Source: an uncultured bacterium
GTDB lineage: Bacteria; Auribacterota; Tritonobacteria; UBA1439
Reading direction: 5' to 3'
DNA length: 10,987 nucleotides
Assembly: GCA_937858775.1 (NCBI GenBank)
Contig: CALLYX010000109.1
Location: 1-10,987 of the forward strand
Below are positions 1 through 6,246 of this stretch, one piece after another. The translations under genes were made by a program, and so were the position numbers. The number at the start of each line of letters is the position of its first letter. Within the stretch, counting starts at the first letter, position 1. Below the pieces are notes generated by a model. That model saw only the letters and a list, made by a program, of their open reading frames with translations. It did not search any database and was not told the DNA's origin.

Positions 1-420
1 GTATTCCGTCATGGTCTGGCTTTCGGCTTTGGGGGGGGGCGGAAATCGCCTTGGCAGGTCGGGCGATGCTGCGCGCTTGCGCTCTGCTCGTGCCCGAGGG
101 AAGAGGGTTCGGTTTATGCGGCAATTGTGCCTTTCAGGTCGCCGCGGGGCGAAACTCGCCACGAAAACCGGACCAGTCCCCAGGAAGGATTGCCTGCGCG
201 ACACCGCTGCTTGTTTTGGTTATACATCGGCAAGCTGTCTTGTCTCAACCGATCGCGAGACGCAAAAGCGGGGCGATTTCCGGGTTTTCTTGCCCCGCCT
301 GCATTCGGGGGAATCCGCGATGAACGGTTGCGAATCACCTGGCGGCCGCGCGGACTTGCCTCGCGTTCGATCCGCCGCGGGACGGAATGTCCGCGCCAGC
401 CGGGCCAGCGCCTGTCCGTT
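1..420. other. Left-edge region with no recognisable gene
   Basis: No reading frame here gives a protein I recognise. The + frame that ends at 846 is open all the way from base 1, but its translation before about position 421 is Arg/Pro/Cys-rich with no membrane segments and does not look like a natural N terminus for the protein encoded downstream. By eye the stretch is less GC-biased than the genes to its right, with AT-richer patches around 210-300. It holds a run of nine G at 31-39 and a terminator-like hairpin at 264-298. It could be an old insertion, decayed gene material or an intergenic region. I cannot choose between these. Confidence 0.5.
264..298 (-). terminator. Candidate rho-independent terminator, minus strand
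   Basis: The arms GCGGGGC (268-274) and GCCCCGC (292-298) are perfectly complementary. A G-T wobble and an A-T pair extend the stem inward to about 9 bp, around a loop of about 13 nt. Read on the minus strand, the stem is followed at once by TTTT (complement of 264-267), the usual layout of an intrinsic terminator. It lies about 545 nt downstream of the nucleoside transporter stop and would stop leftward transcription. No U tract follows on the plus strand. Confidence 0.45.
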
Positions 421-846
421 GACCACGCTGGCCCGGATCTTGGCCAGCTCGCCCTCGGGGCGGTCGGGATCCCCCTCTTCGTCAGGAAAGAGCGGTGCCT
501 GGGTTGGCCGCTCGCCGCGGCCTTCCTGCTCCAACTCTACCTCAACTCGGTGGTGGACGACTGGTGGGCGGGCACGGGCTTCGGGGCGCGGCGGTTCGAC
601 AACTGCCTACCCCTCTTCGGCCTCGGGCTGGCGGCGGTGTACGACGCCCTGCGGGCGCTGCGGCGCGGGTGGTGCGCCTGGGTTCTCGCGGCGGGGCTCG
701 TCGGATGGAACGCGCTCTTCCTCTGCCAGTACGCGGCTAACTGGGTGAGCCACTCGGGGCACGTCGACATGGCGGCGGCGGCGAGGGGGCAGGCGAAGAT
801 GGCGGTCCGGATCGCGCGCGGGCTGCTCCGCCGGCCGGGACGCTAG
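421..846 (+). pseudogene. C-terminal remnant of a GT-C-type membrane glycosyltransferase-like protein
   Basis: About 140 codons resemble only the C-terminal end of a polytopic membrane protein of the dolichyl-phosphate-mannose mannosyltransferase/ArnT (GT-C) type. What is seen: a hydrophobic segment (LGQLALGAVGIPLFV), a second ending in LQLYLNSVV, then DDWWAGTGFGARRF followed by further hydrophobic segments (LPLFGLGLAAVYDAL and a Trp/Leu-rich helix) and a basic tail. The W-G-FGxRRF pattern between late helices is common near the end of such proteins. Full-length relatives have roughly 450 or more residues with catalytic acidic residues in the first periplasmic loop, all absent here. The frame is open upstream, but the N-terminal sequence does not fit, so I read this as 5'-truncated. 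The start given is where the similarity begins, not a start codon. Its TAG stop shares bases with the convergent transporter stop. The family call is moderately certain. Confidence 0.55.
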
Positions 847-2204
847 ACGAACATCCCCGCGATCGTGCCCGTCATGTAGGACGCCAGCAACCCGCCGAAC
901 ATCGCCTTCAGCCCGAGCCGCGCCAGGTCGTGCCGGCGGGAGGGCGCCATCGCCCCGATCCCGCCGATCTGGATGGCGATCGACGAGAAGTTCGCGAAAC
1001 CGCAGAGGGCGTACGTCACGATGACGTAGGAGCGGTACTGGAGGTGGACCCCTTTCGCGGCGAGGTCGGCGAGGTGGAGGTACGCGACGAACTCGTTGAT
1101 GGCGAGCCGCTCCCCGAGCAGCGTGCCGATGGTCCGGCAGTCCACCCACGGCACCCCCATGAGCCAGCAGAACGGCGCGAAGAGGCAGCCGAGGAGGACT
1201 TGGAGGTTGATCACGTAGCGCGTCTTGAGGAGCATGTTGACGAGGTCGCCGATCTTCTCGATCCCGTAGTTGGCCACGCTGATGAGGGCGATGAAGGCGA
1301 GCAGCATCGCGCCCACGTTGAGGGCGAGCTGGAGGCCCGACGCGGCGCCGCTCGCCGCCGCGTCGATGATGTTGGCGTTCATCTCGGGAAGCGCGAGCTT
1401 CGCGCCGCCCTTCGTCTTCGGCGACTCCGTCTCAGGGTAGATGATCTTGGCCATGACGATCGCCGCCGGCGCCGACATGATGCTCGCGCTCAGGAGGTGG
1501 CCCGCGATGTCCGGGAAGTAATCCTTGAGCATCCCGACGTACGCCGCCATCACCCCCCCCGCCACCGTCGCAAAGCCGCCGACCATGATGCACATCAGCT
1601 CCGACTTCGTCATCTCCTCCACGAACGGCCGCACGACGAGCGGCGCCTCCGTCTGCCCCAGGAAGATGTTGGCGGAGGCGGAAAGGGTCTCCGCCCCGCT
1701 CGTCCGCATGCACCGCTCCATTATCCAGGCGACGAAGGCGACCACCTTCTGCATCAGGCCGAGATGGTAGAGAACGGTCATCAGCGACGAGAAGAAGATG
1801 ATCGTAGGCAGCACCGAAAAGGCGAAGTAGGCGCCGGTGTGCGCGACGGCGCCGGGGAGGGGGCCGGGGGGGGCGTTGCCGGGGTCGCCGGTCCCGAGGG
1901 GGACGGAGTTGTTCACCAGGTTTCCGAAGAGGAAGCGCGCGCCGTCGATGGTGAAGGAGAGCAGCTTGACGATGGCGTCGTTCATCAGGCTGAAGAACCT
2001 CTCCCCGGGCCCCATCTTCATGTCAAAGGCGGCCTTGATCCCGGTGTTTAGGGGGCTGTTGGGGAGGACGAGGAAGGCGAAGAACACCTGGAGCATGATC
2101 CCCCAGATCACCACGCGGGGACTGATCCTGCGCCTGTTGTTCGACATCAGGAAGGCGATCCCAAGGATGACGAACGTCCCGGCGAGGCTGATGAGCTTCT
2201 CCAT
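843..2204 (-). CDS. nupC: Concentrative nucleoside transporter (CNT/NupC family)
   Basis: Inner-membrane symporter of the CNT family, which imports nucleosides using a Na+ or H+ gradient. The 453-residue product is near usual length and has the expected blocks: an N-terminal membrane domain (about 1-100), a gate region (about 125-230) with GQTEAPL at 183-189, and a C-terminal transport domain with NEFVAYL at 370-376 and FANFSSIAIQIGGIG at 403-417. From knowledge of the family, the Gln-Thr-Glu of the first motif, Glu371, Asn405 and Ser408 correspond to nucleoside- and ion-binding residues. A Gly/Pro-rich stretch at about 101-120 looks like an extra loop. The start at 2204 was chosen because AAAGGAGA lies 6 nt upstream and a promoter is seen at 2244-2272; the open frame runs further upstream without support. 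The gene diverges from a glycosyltransferase. Ion specificity (Na+ versus H+) cannot be read, and the symbol is by family only. Confidence 0.93.
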   Translation of the reverse strand: MEKLISLAGTFVILGIAFLMSNNRRRISPRVVIWGIMLQVFFAFLVLPNSPLNTGIKAAFDMKMGPGERFFSLMNDAIVKLLSFTIDGARFLFGNLVNNSVPLGTGDPGNAPPGPLPGAVAHTGAYFAFSVLPTIIFFSSLMTVLYHLGLMQKVVAFVAWIMERCMRTSGAETLSASANIFLGQTEAPLVVRPFVEEMTKSELMCIMVGGFATVAGGVMAAYVGMLKDYFPDIAGHLLSASIMSAPAAIVMAKIIYPETESPKTKGGAKLALPEMNANIIDAAASGAASGLQLALNVGAMLLAFIALISVANYGIEKIGDLVNMLLKTRYVINLQVLLGCLFAPFCWLMGVPWVDCRTIGTLLGERLAINEFVAYLHLADLAAKGVHLQYRSYVIVTYALCGFANFSSIAIQIGGIGAMAPSRRHDLARLGLKAMFGGLLASYMTGTIAGMFV

Positions 2205-2210
2205 GACCCG

Positions 2211-2218
2211 TCTCCTTT
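2211..2218 (-). promoter_or_regulatory. Ribosome binding site of the nucleoside transporter
   Basis: AAAGGAGA on the minus strand lies 6 nt before the ATG at 2204. It fixes the transporter start there rather than at the longer open frame reaching 2393. Confidence 0.8.
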
Positions 2219-2243
2219 CGGGTGGAAGCGTCGTGCAACGGAG

Positions 2244-2272
2244 ATGATATAGCCGGGGCCGAGGCGGCGCAA
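2244..2272 (-). promoter_or_regulatory. Sigma70-type promoter of the nucleoside transporter
   Basis: On the minus strand TTGCGC (2267-2272) and TATCAT (2244-2249) are separated by 17 bp, about 40 nt before the ATG. It sits back to back with the promoter of the divergent glycosyltransferase gene. Confidence 0.6.
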
Positions 2273-2273
2273 G

Positions 2274-2299
2274 GCATTTATGGACGCATTTATGGACGC
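2274..2299. repeat. 12-bp tandem repeat between divergent promoters
   Basis: GCATTTATGGAC occurs twice head to tail (2274-2285 and 2286-2297), followed by GC as the start of a third copy. The block fills the space between the -35 box of the transporter (ending at 2272) and that of the glycosyltransferase (beginning at 2300). The position suggests a paired regulator-binding site. No regulator can be named. Confidence 0.7.
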
Positions 2300-2329
2300 T
2301 TGAGCGCCGGCGGGCGGAGGTGTTATCAT
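2300..2329 (+). promoter_or_regulatory. Extended -10 promoter of the first glycosyltransferase
   Basis: TTGAGC (2300-2305), an 18-bp spacer ending in TGT, then TATCAT (2324-2329) form a promoter with an extended -10. The predicted transcript would start near 2336 and leave a leader of about 55 nt before the ATG at 2392. Confidence 0.6.
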
Positions 2330-2391
2330 GCGCGGCAAATCGACATGCCGGGAAGGTCGCCGCGCCCCGGCGGCCGCCCGCGGCGCAAACC

Positions 2392-3522
2392 ATGAGTGCC
2401 CCGTCTAAAGAGAAGAGGCTGAAGATCCTGATCGTCGTCTGGGGCCTTCGTTACGGCGGAGGCGAGACGCGGGTCTACGCCATGGCGAGGTTCATGGCCG
2501 CCCGCGGGCACGACGTCACCGTGTGCTGCCTCCGCGTGAAGGGGGAGAAGGGGGAGCAGCTGGAGCGCGAGGGCGGGAAGGTCGTCGAGCTCGGGAAGCG
2601 GCACCGCTACGACCTCGCCACCCTCCCCCGCCTCTACGGCCTGATGCGGCGCGGGGGGTTCGACGTCGTGGACGGCCAGATGACCTCCGGCTTCCGCTGG
2701 GCGACCGTCGCCGGAAGGCTCGCGCGCGCGCCGCGCATCGTGGCGACGACGTACAATACCCGCTTCTGGAAGAGCCGAGGGCGGCGCCTCCTCGACACCT
2801 GTTTCCTCCGCCTCGCGGACGTGATCGTCGCGGATTCGCGCACGCTGGTCGACGAGATAATCACCCTCGCCCCCTCGCTGCGGGAGAAGGAGTTCCGGGT
2901 CGTCTACAACGGCGTGGACCTCTCCACCAACGGCCCCATCCGCCCTCCGGCGGAGGTGAGGCGCGAGCTCGGGATCGCGCCGGGCGAGGTCGTCGCCGGC
3001 CTCGTAGCCCGGATCGTACCGCACAAGGGGCACATGGATTTCATCGAGGCGGCGAAGGCGGTCGCCGGCGAATTCCCCTCCCTCCGGATCCTCATCGTCG
3101 GCAGGCCCGAGGGCGGGTACGAGAAGGCGGTCGAGGAGAAGATCAGGGCGTGCGGCCTCGGCCCCCGCGCGCGCGTCTTCCAGTACGACGGGAACATATT
3201 CGACATCATGGGGGTCCTCGATCTGTACGCCCTGCCCTCCTACTCGGAGTCCCTGCCCAACGCCGTCGTCGAGGCGATGGCGATGGGCAAGCCGGTGATC
3301 GCGACGAGGATCACCGGTCTTCCGGAGGCGGTCATCGACGGGGAGACCGGCTTCCTGGTCGCGCCCGGGGATATCGGCGCCCTCGCCGCGAAACTGCGGC
3401 TCCTGCTCTCCGATCCCGGGCTCCGGGAGAGGATGGGGAAGGCGGGCAGGGAGTTCGCCGGGAGGCGTTTCTCCCCCTCCGCCCTCGGCGACGGCGCCCT
3501 CTCGGCGTACCGCGGCGGATGA
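2392..3522 (+). CDS. GT4 family glycosyltransferase
   Basis: Cytosolic GT-B retaining glycosyltransferase that would transfer a sugar from a nucleotide-sugar donor to a growing glycan. The 376-residue product has the usual GT4 layout. The N-terminal Rossmann domain has a glycine loop GLRYGGGE (18-25) for the acceptor side. After a hinge, the donor-binding domain has VARIVPHKGH (205-214), with Arg207 and Lys212 in the places that contact donor phosphates. The E-x7-E motif spans Glu286-Glu294 (ESLPNAVVE), followed by GLPEAVIDGETGFLV. The start at 2392 gives a natural N terminus (MSAPSKEKRLKILIVV) although the ribosome binding site is weak. An upstream GTG at 2320 overlaps the -10 region and is unlikely. 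The sugar and linkage cannot be read. It has its own promoter and ends at a strong hairpin, so it appears monocistronic. Confidence 0.9.
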   Translation: MSAPSKEKRLKILIVVWGLRYGGGETRVYAMARFMAARGHDVTVCCLRVKGEKGEQLEREGGKVVELGKRHRYDLATLPRLYGLMRRGGFDVVDGQMTSGFRWATVAGRLARAPRIVATTYNTRFWKSRGRRLLDTCFLRLADVIVADSRTLVDEIITLAPSLREKEFRVVYNGVDLSTNGPIRPPAEVRRELGIAPGEVVAGLVARIVPHKGHMDFIEAAKAVAGEFPSLRILIVGRPEGGYEKAVEEKIRACGLGPRARVFQYDGNIFDIMGVLDLYALPSYSESLPNAVVEAMAMGKPVIATRITGLPEAVIDGETGFLVAPGDIGALAAKLRLLLSDPGLRERMGKAGREFAGRRFSPSALGDGALSAYRGG

Positions 3523-3551
3523 CTGCCCGTCGAACCCGTTCCGAGCCCCTC

Positions 3552-3584
3552 CCCGAAGGTCCGCATCGTGGGCGGGCCTTCGGG
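3552..3584. terminator. Strong hairpin between convergent genes, candidate terminator
   Basis: CCCGAAGGTCCGC (3552-3564) pairs with the sequence at 3572-3584 over 13 bp, with a single T-G wobble and a 7-nt loop. It lies 29 bp past the stop of the + glycosyltransferase and about 60 bp past the stop of the - ACT-HAD gene. No T tract follows on either strand, so an ordinary intrinsic terminator is uncertain. It could instead act as a transcript-end barrier for both genes. Confidence 0.5.
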
Positions 3585-3645
3585 TCAACCCAAGAGGTGG
3601 ACCTCAATAGCGGGATAATCGGGGCGCGGCGGGCTGTGATCGGCG

Positions 3646-4764
3646 TCACCGGGGGCCGAACGCGGCCAGGATGGCGGGCACCTGGGCGGCGGTGATGACC
3701 TGCTTCCCGACGAGGGATCGGAAGTTCTCCTTGTCGAGGAGCACGCGGACGCCGAGCTCCGGCACCGCGATATCAGCCGGGGACGCGGGGCCCACGACGA
3801 CCGTGTCCGCGGGGGCGATCCCCTTCTCCCGGGCGATCGAGGCGACGAGCGCGCGCCGGCCCGCGTCATCCCGGGCGAGCTGCTCGACCTTGCCGGTCAG
3901 CCTCCCACGGTCCGTCAGGAGCCGGTCGCTGTAGACGCCGTCGATGCACTGGTGGCCGCGAAGCGGATCGAGGAAGAGATCGAGGCCGTTTACGAGCAGG
4001 GCCACGACCCACCCCATCCCCTTCAGGGCGTGGAGAAGGTCGTCCCCCTCGGAGTTGCAGCGGAGCCCCCCGGTGATCCTGGCGATCGTTTCGACCTTCA
4101 TCCCCGCGAGCGCCGCGGCGTTCCGCTTTCCGCCGCCGGCCGCCTTCCCCGCCCCGGCCGCCAGCTCGTTCCGCAGCGCCTCCTCCAGGAGGTTTCGCGC
4201 CGGGGCGAGGACGAGCAGGCGGGGCCGCCTGCGGTAGAAGTCGTCGCGCTGGAAGAAGCAGCGTATGCCGGCCTTTCTCATCTCCGCCGCGACGCCCCGC
4301 TCGATAAGGGGGCCGGGGCACGGCGACGCGCCCCAGTCGAGCTCCATCTCCATGGCGAAGAGCTCGCCGCGCGAGATCATCTTCGCCCCCTCGATATTCA
4401 CGCCGTTGTTGGCGAGGATGAACGTCGCGCATGATACGATGCCGGGCCGGTCCTTGCCGAGGAGGAGAAGGCGCATCAGGCGGCGCTCCCTCGGGCGCGG
4501 GAGGAGGCGCTGCTTCTCCGCGATGATCTGGAGGCCGGACTGGTTGGCGACCGCCTGCATCTTCGCGATGAACTGGAGGCCGCTGGTCGCCGCGCCGGTG
4601 AGGTCGACGGTGAAAAAGATCGAGAAGAGGCCGTGGAATACATTCTCCTCGAGGTCGATGATGTTCGCCCGCGCGTCGGATATGATCGCGGTGACCAGCG
4701 AGACGAGGCCCGTGACGTCGCGCCCCATGCCGCTCACCACGTAGATCTCGCGCCCGCCGTCCAT
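3646..4764 (-). CDS. ACT-ACT-HAD protein, SerB-like pseudophosphatase
   Basis: The 372-residue product has the layout of ACT-containing SerB: a first ACT domain (about 6-80, opening VVSGMGRDVTGLVSLV), a second (about 97-170, LLLGKDRPGIVSCATFI), then a phosphoserine-phosphatase-like HAD domain (about 181-372). Catalytic motifs are missing. The DxDST position reads LAPARN (186-191), so both nucleophile and acid/base Asp are gone. The S-G-G position reads LVNG (257-260). The motif III Lys region reads DDAGRRAL (299-306), with Arg in place of Lys. The GDGxND position reads GPASPAD (325-331). The fold signature remains (GRLTGKV at 287-293). I infer a non-catalytic sensor or binding protein that responds to an amino acid through its ACT domains. 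No partner is known. The start at 4764 was chosen because the ATG at 4788 lies inside the -10 box; a G-rich stretch precedes 4764. It has its own promoter and is convergent with one glycosyltransferase and divergent from another. Confidence 0.8.
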   Translation of the reverse strand: MDGGREIYVVSGMGRDVTGLVSLVTAIISDARANIIDLEENVFHGLFSIFFTVDLTGAATSGLQFIAKMQAVANQSGLQIIAEKQRLLPRPRERRLMRLLLLGKDRPGIVSCATFILANNGVNIEGAKMISRGELFAMEMELDWGASPCPGPLIERGVAAEMRKAGIRCFFQRDDFYRRRPRLLVLAPARNLLEEALRNELAAGAGKAAGGGKRNAAALAGMKVETIARITGGLRCNSEGDDLLHALKGMGWVVALLVNGLDLFLDPLRGHQCIDGVYSDRLLTDRGRLTGKVEQLARDDAGRRALVASIAREKGIAPADTVVVGPASPADIAVPELGVRVLLDKENFRSLVGKQVITAAQVPAILAAFGPR

Positions 4765-4786
4765 GCGCACCCCCCGTGAGGGCCAC

Positions 4787-4816
4787 ATTCTAGCAGCCGG
4801 CTTGACGCCGCGTCAA
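4787..4816 (-). promoter_or_regulatory. Promoter of the ACT-HAD gene with palindrome over the -35
   Basis: On the minus strand TTGACG (4811-4816), an 18-bp spacer ending in TGC, and TAGAAT (4787-4792) make a near-consensus extended -10 promoter. The -35 lies inside a 15-bp palindrome (4802-4816, TTGACGCGGCGTCAA on this strand, 7-bp arms around one base), a plausible operator. The predicted leader to the ATG at 4764 is only about 15 nt. Confidence 0.7.
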
Positions 4817-4869
4817 ACCCCTTCGAGTCCCGCCCCCCCCGCCCTTGGGCCCGGGCCGCCACCCGGCAC

Positions 4870-4899
4870 TGGAGCCGCGCCCCTCCGCCGTGCTATCAT
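4870..4899 (+). promoter_or_regulatory. Extended -10 promoter of the second glycosyltransferase
   Basis: TGGAGC (4870-4875), an 18-bp spacer ending in TGC, then TATCAT (4894-4899). The arrangement is nearly the same as at 2300-2329. Transcription would start near 4906, about 19 nt before the ATG, leaving room for little more than the ribosome binding site GGGGAGGGGG at 4911-4920. Confidence 0.55.
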
Positions 4900-4924
4900 C
4901 ATCCGCAGTCGGGGAGGGGGCGGA

Positions 4925-6034
4925 ATGCGGATCGGGATCGACATTCAAACCGCCATCGTCCGGCCCACGGGGGTGGGGCGGTACGTCTCGGGGCTCGTCG
5001 GAGGCCTCGCCGCGCTCCCCGGGGAGGAGGAGTACAGCCTCTTCTACTTCGACTTCATGCGGCGCGGCCGCGCCCCCGGCGTCGCCGATCCCCGCTTCAC
5101 GCCGCGCCCGATCCGGTTCTTGCCGGGGGGCGTCTACCACGCCCTCGCGGAAAACCTTTCACTCCCCGACATCTCCCTCCTCGCCGGGCGGAACGACCTC
5201 TGGCACTTCCCCAACTTCGTCATCCCGCCGTGCCGCCGGGGAAAGACGGTCGTCACCGTGCACGACCTCTCCTTCGTCCGCTTTCCGCATTACGCGGAGG
5301 CGGGGAATCTGAAGCGCCTCGAGGGGCGTTTCGCGGAATCGCTCCGGAGGGCGGACGCCATCATCGCCGTCTCGGAGTTCTCGAGGGCCGAGCTCGCCGA
5401 GATCTACGGCGTGCCCCCGGGGCGGGTCACGGTGACAAGCCACGGCGTGACCATGCGGCCGCGCCCTGGGCCGCGGAGACCGCCCCCTTTCCCGTACTTC
5501 CTCTTCGTGGGGACGATCGAGCCGAGGAAGAACCTCGAGACGCTCCTCGAGGCGTGGCGCATCCTCAAGGGGAGGAGCGGGGCGCGGTGGGAACACCGGC
5601 TCTTCGTGGTAGGCCATCACGGCTGGAGATGCAAACCGGCGAAAGAGCAGGCGCGGGAGAAGGGGGTGGAGGAGCAAGTGCTTGTCCTCGACTACGTTCG
5701 CGACGAGGAGCTCCCCGACCTCTACGGCGCGGCCGAGGCCCTCGTCTACCCGTCCGTCTACGAGGGATTCGGTTTCCCTCCCCTCGAGGCGATGGCGTGC
5801 GGGACGCCCGTTATCGCCTCGAACGCCCCCGCGATCCCGGAGGTCGTCGGCGACGCGGCGATCCTCTGCGATCCGCTCGACGCGGAGGGATTCGCGAAGG
5901 CGATGCTCCGTGTCCGAGACGACGCCGGCCTGCGCGGGCGGCTCGCGGAGAAGGGGCGCGCCCGCGCGGCGCTCTTTACGTGGGAGAAGGCCGCCGCCGG
6001 GACGCTCGCGCTCTACCGGCGGCTCCTCGCCTGA
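4925..6034 (+). CDS. GT4 family glycosyltransferase, mannosyltransferase-like
   Basis: GT-B glycosyltransferase of the group often found in O-antigen and exopolysaccharide loci, many members of which move mannose from GDP-mannose. The 369-residue product begins MRIGIDIQTA with TGVGRY (15-20) forming the N-terminal glycine loop. TVHDLSFVRFP (111-121) and VSEFSR (149-154) are typical of this subfamily. The donor domain opens with VGTIEPRKNL (195-204; Arg201, Lys202) and ends with the E-x7-E motif at Glu280-Glu288 in EGFGFPPLE, then ACGTPVIAS. The start has a strong purine-rich ribosome binding site 4 nt upstream; longer in-frame extensions lie before the promoter. The next gene encodes a closely related enzyme, suggesting duplication and successive transfers in one repeat unit. 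The exact donor and linkage cannot be determined from sequence. Confidence 0.92.
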   Translation: MRIGIDIQTAIVRPTGVGRYVSGLVGGLAALPGEEEYSLFYFDFMRRGRAPGVADPRFTPRPIRFLPGGVYHALAENLSLPDISLLAGRNDLWHFPNFVIPPCRRGKTVVTVHDLSFVRFPHYAEAGNLKRLEGRFAESLRRADAIIAVSEFSRAELAEIYGVPPGRVTVTSHGVTMRPRPGPRRPPPFPYFLFVGTIEPRKNLETLLEAWRILKGRSGARWEHRLFVVGHHGWRCKPAKEQAREKGVEEQVLVLDYVRDEELPDLYGAAEALVYPSVYEGFGFPPLEAMACGTPVIASNAPAIPEVVGDAAILCDPLDAEGFAKAMLRVRDDAGLRGRLAEKGRARAALFTWEKAAAGTLALYRRLLA

Positions 6035-6246
6035 CGCGTACGCGAACGATTACGCCGTTCCGGGGGAGGAGCCGGGCGGCGGACGGGAAGGCGGAAGACC
6101 GACGTTTCGCCACGGTGGCCGCGCGGCGCAAGGAATGGCGGGGGCGTGGCGGCGCATCCGCGCAAATGAAAAGGCCCCCGGCCATCCCATCCCCGAGGCG
6201 GGGCCAGTGGGGGCGGAGACGGGATTCGCCGGCGCGGGCACATGAC

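Noticed and set aside
930..2051. 373-codon open frame on the plus strand opposite the nucleoside transporter
   Set aside because: Highly charged Arg/Glu/His-rich product with no domain. The minus strand has complete CNT motifs.
2205..2393. N-terminal extension of the nucleoside transporter
   Set aside because: It runs through the promoter region and the tandem repeat, whereas a strong ribosome binding site supports the start at 2204.
2326..3588. 420-codon open frame on the minus strand opposite the first glycosyltransferase
   Set aside because: Low-complexity charged translation and no recognisable domain. The + strand GT4 motifs explain the sequence.
6173..6205. GGCCCC/GGGGCC inverted repeat between the two paralogous glycosyltransferases
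   Set aside because: Six-base arms with a 21-nt loop are expected by chance at this GC content, and no T tract follows.
5230..6246. Long upstream extension of the third glycosyltransferase frame through the preceding gene
   Set aside because: The GT4 fold begins at the ATG at 6247. The extension is a shadow of the 4925 gene and reads Arg/Gly/Pro-rich sequence.
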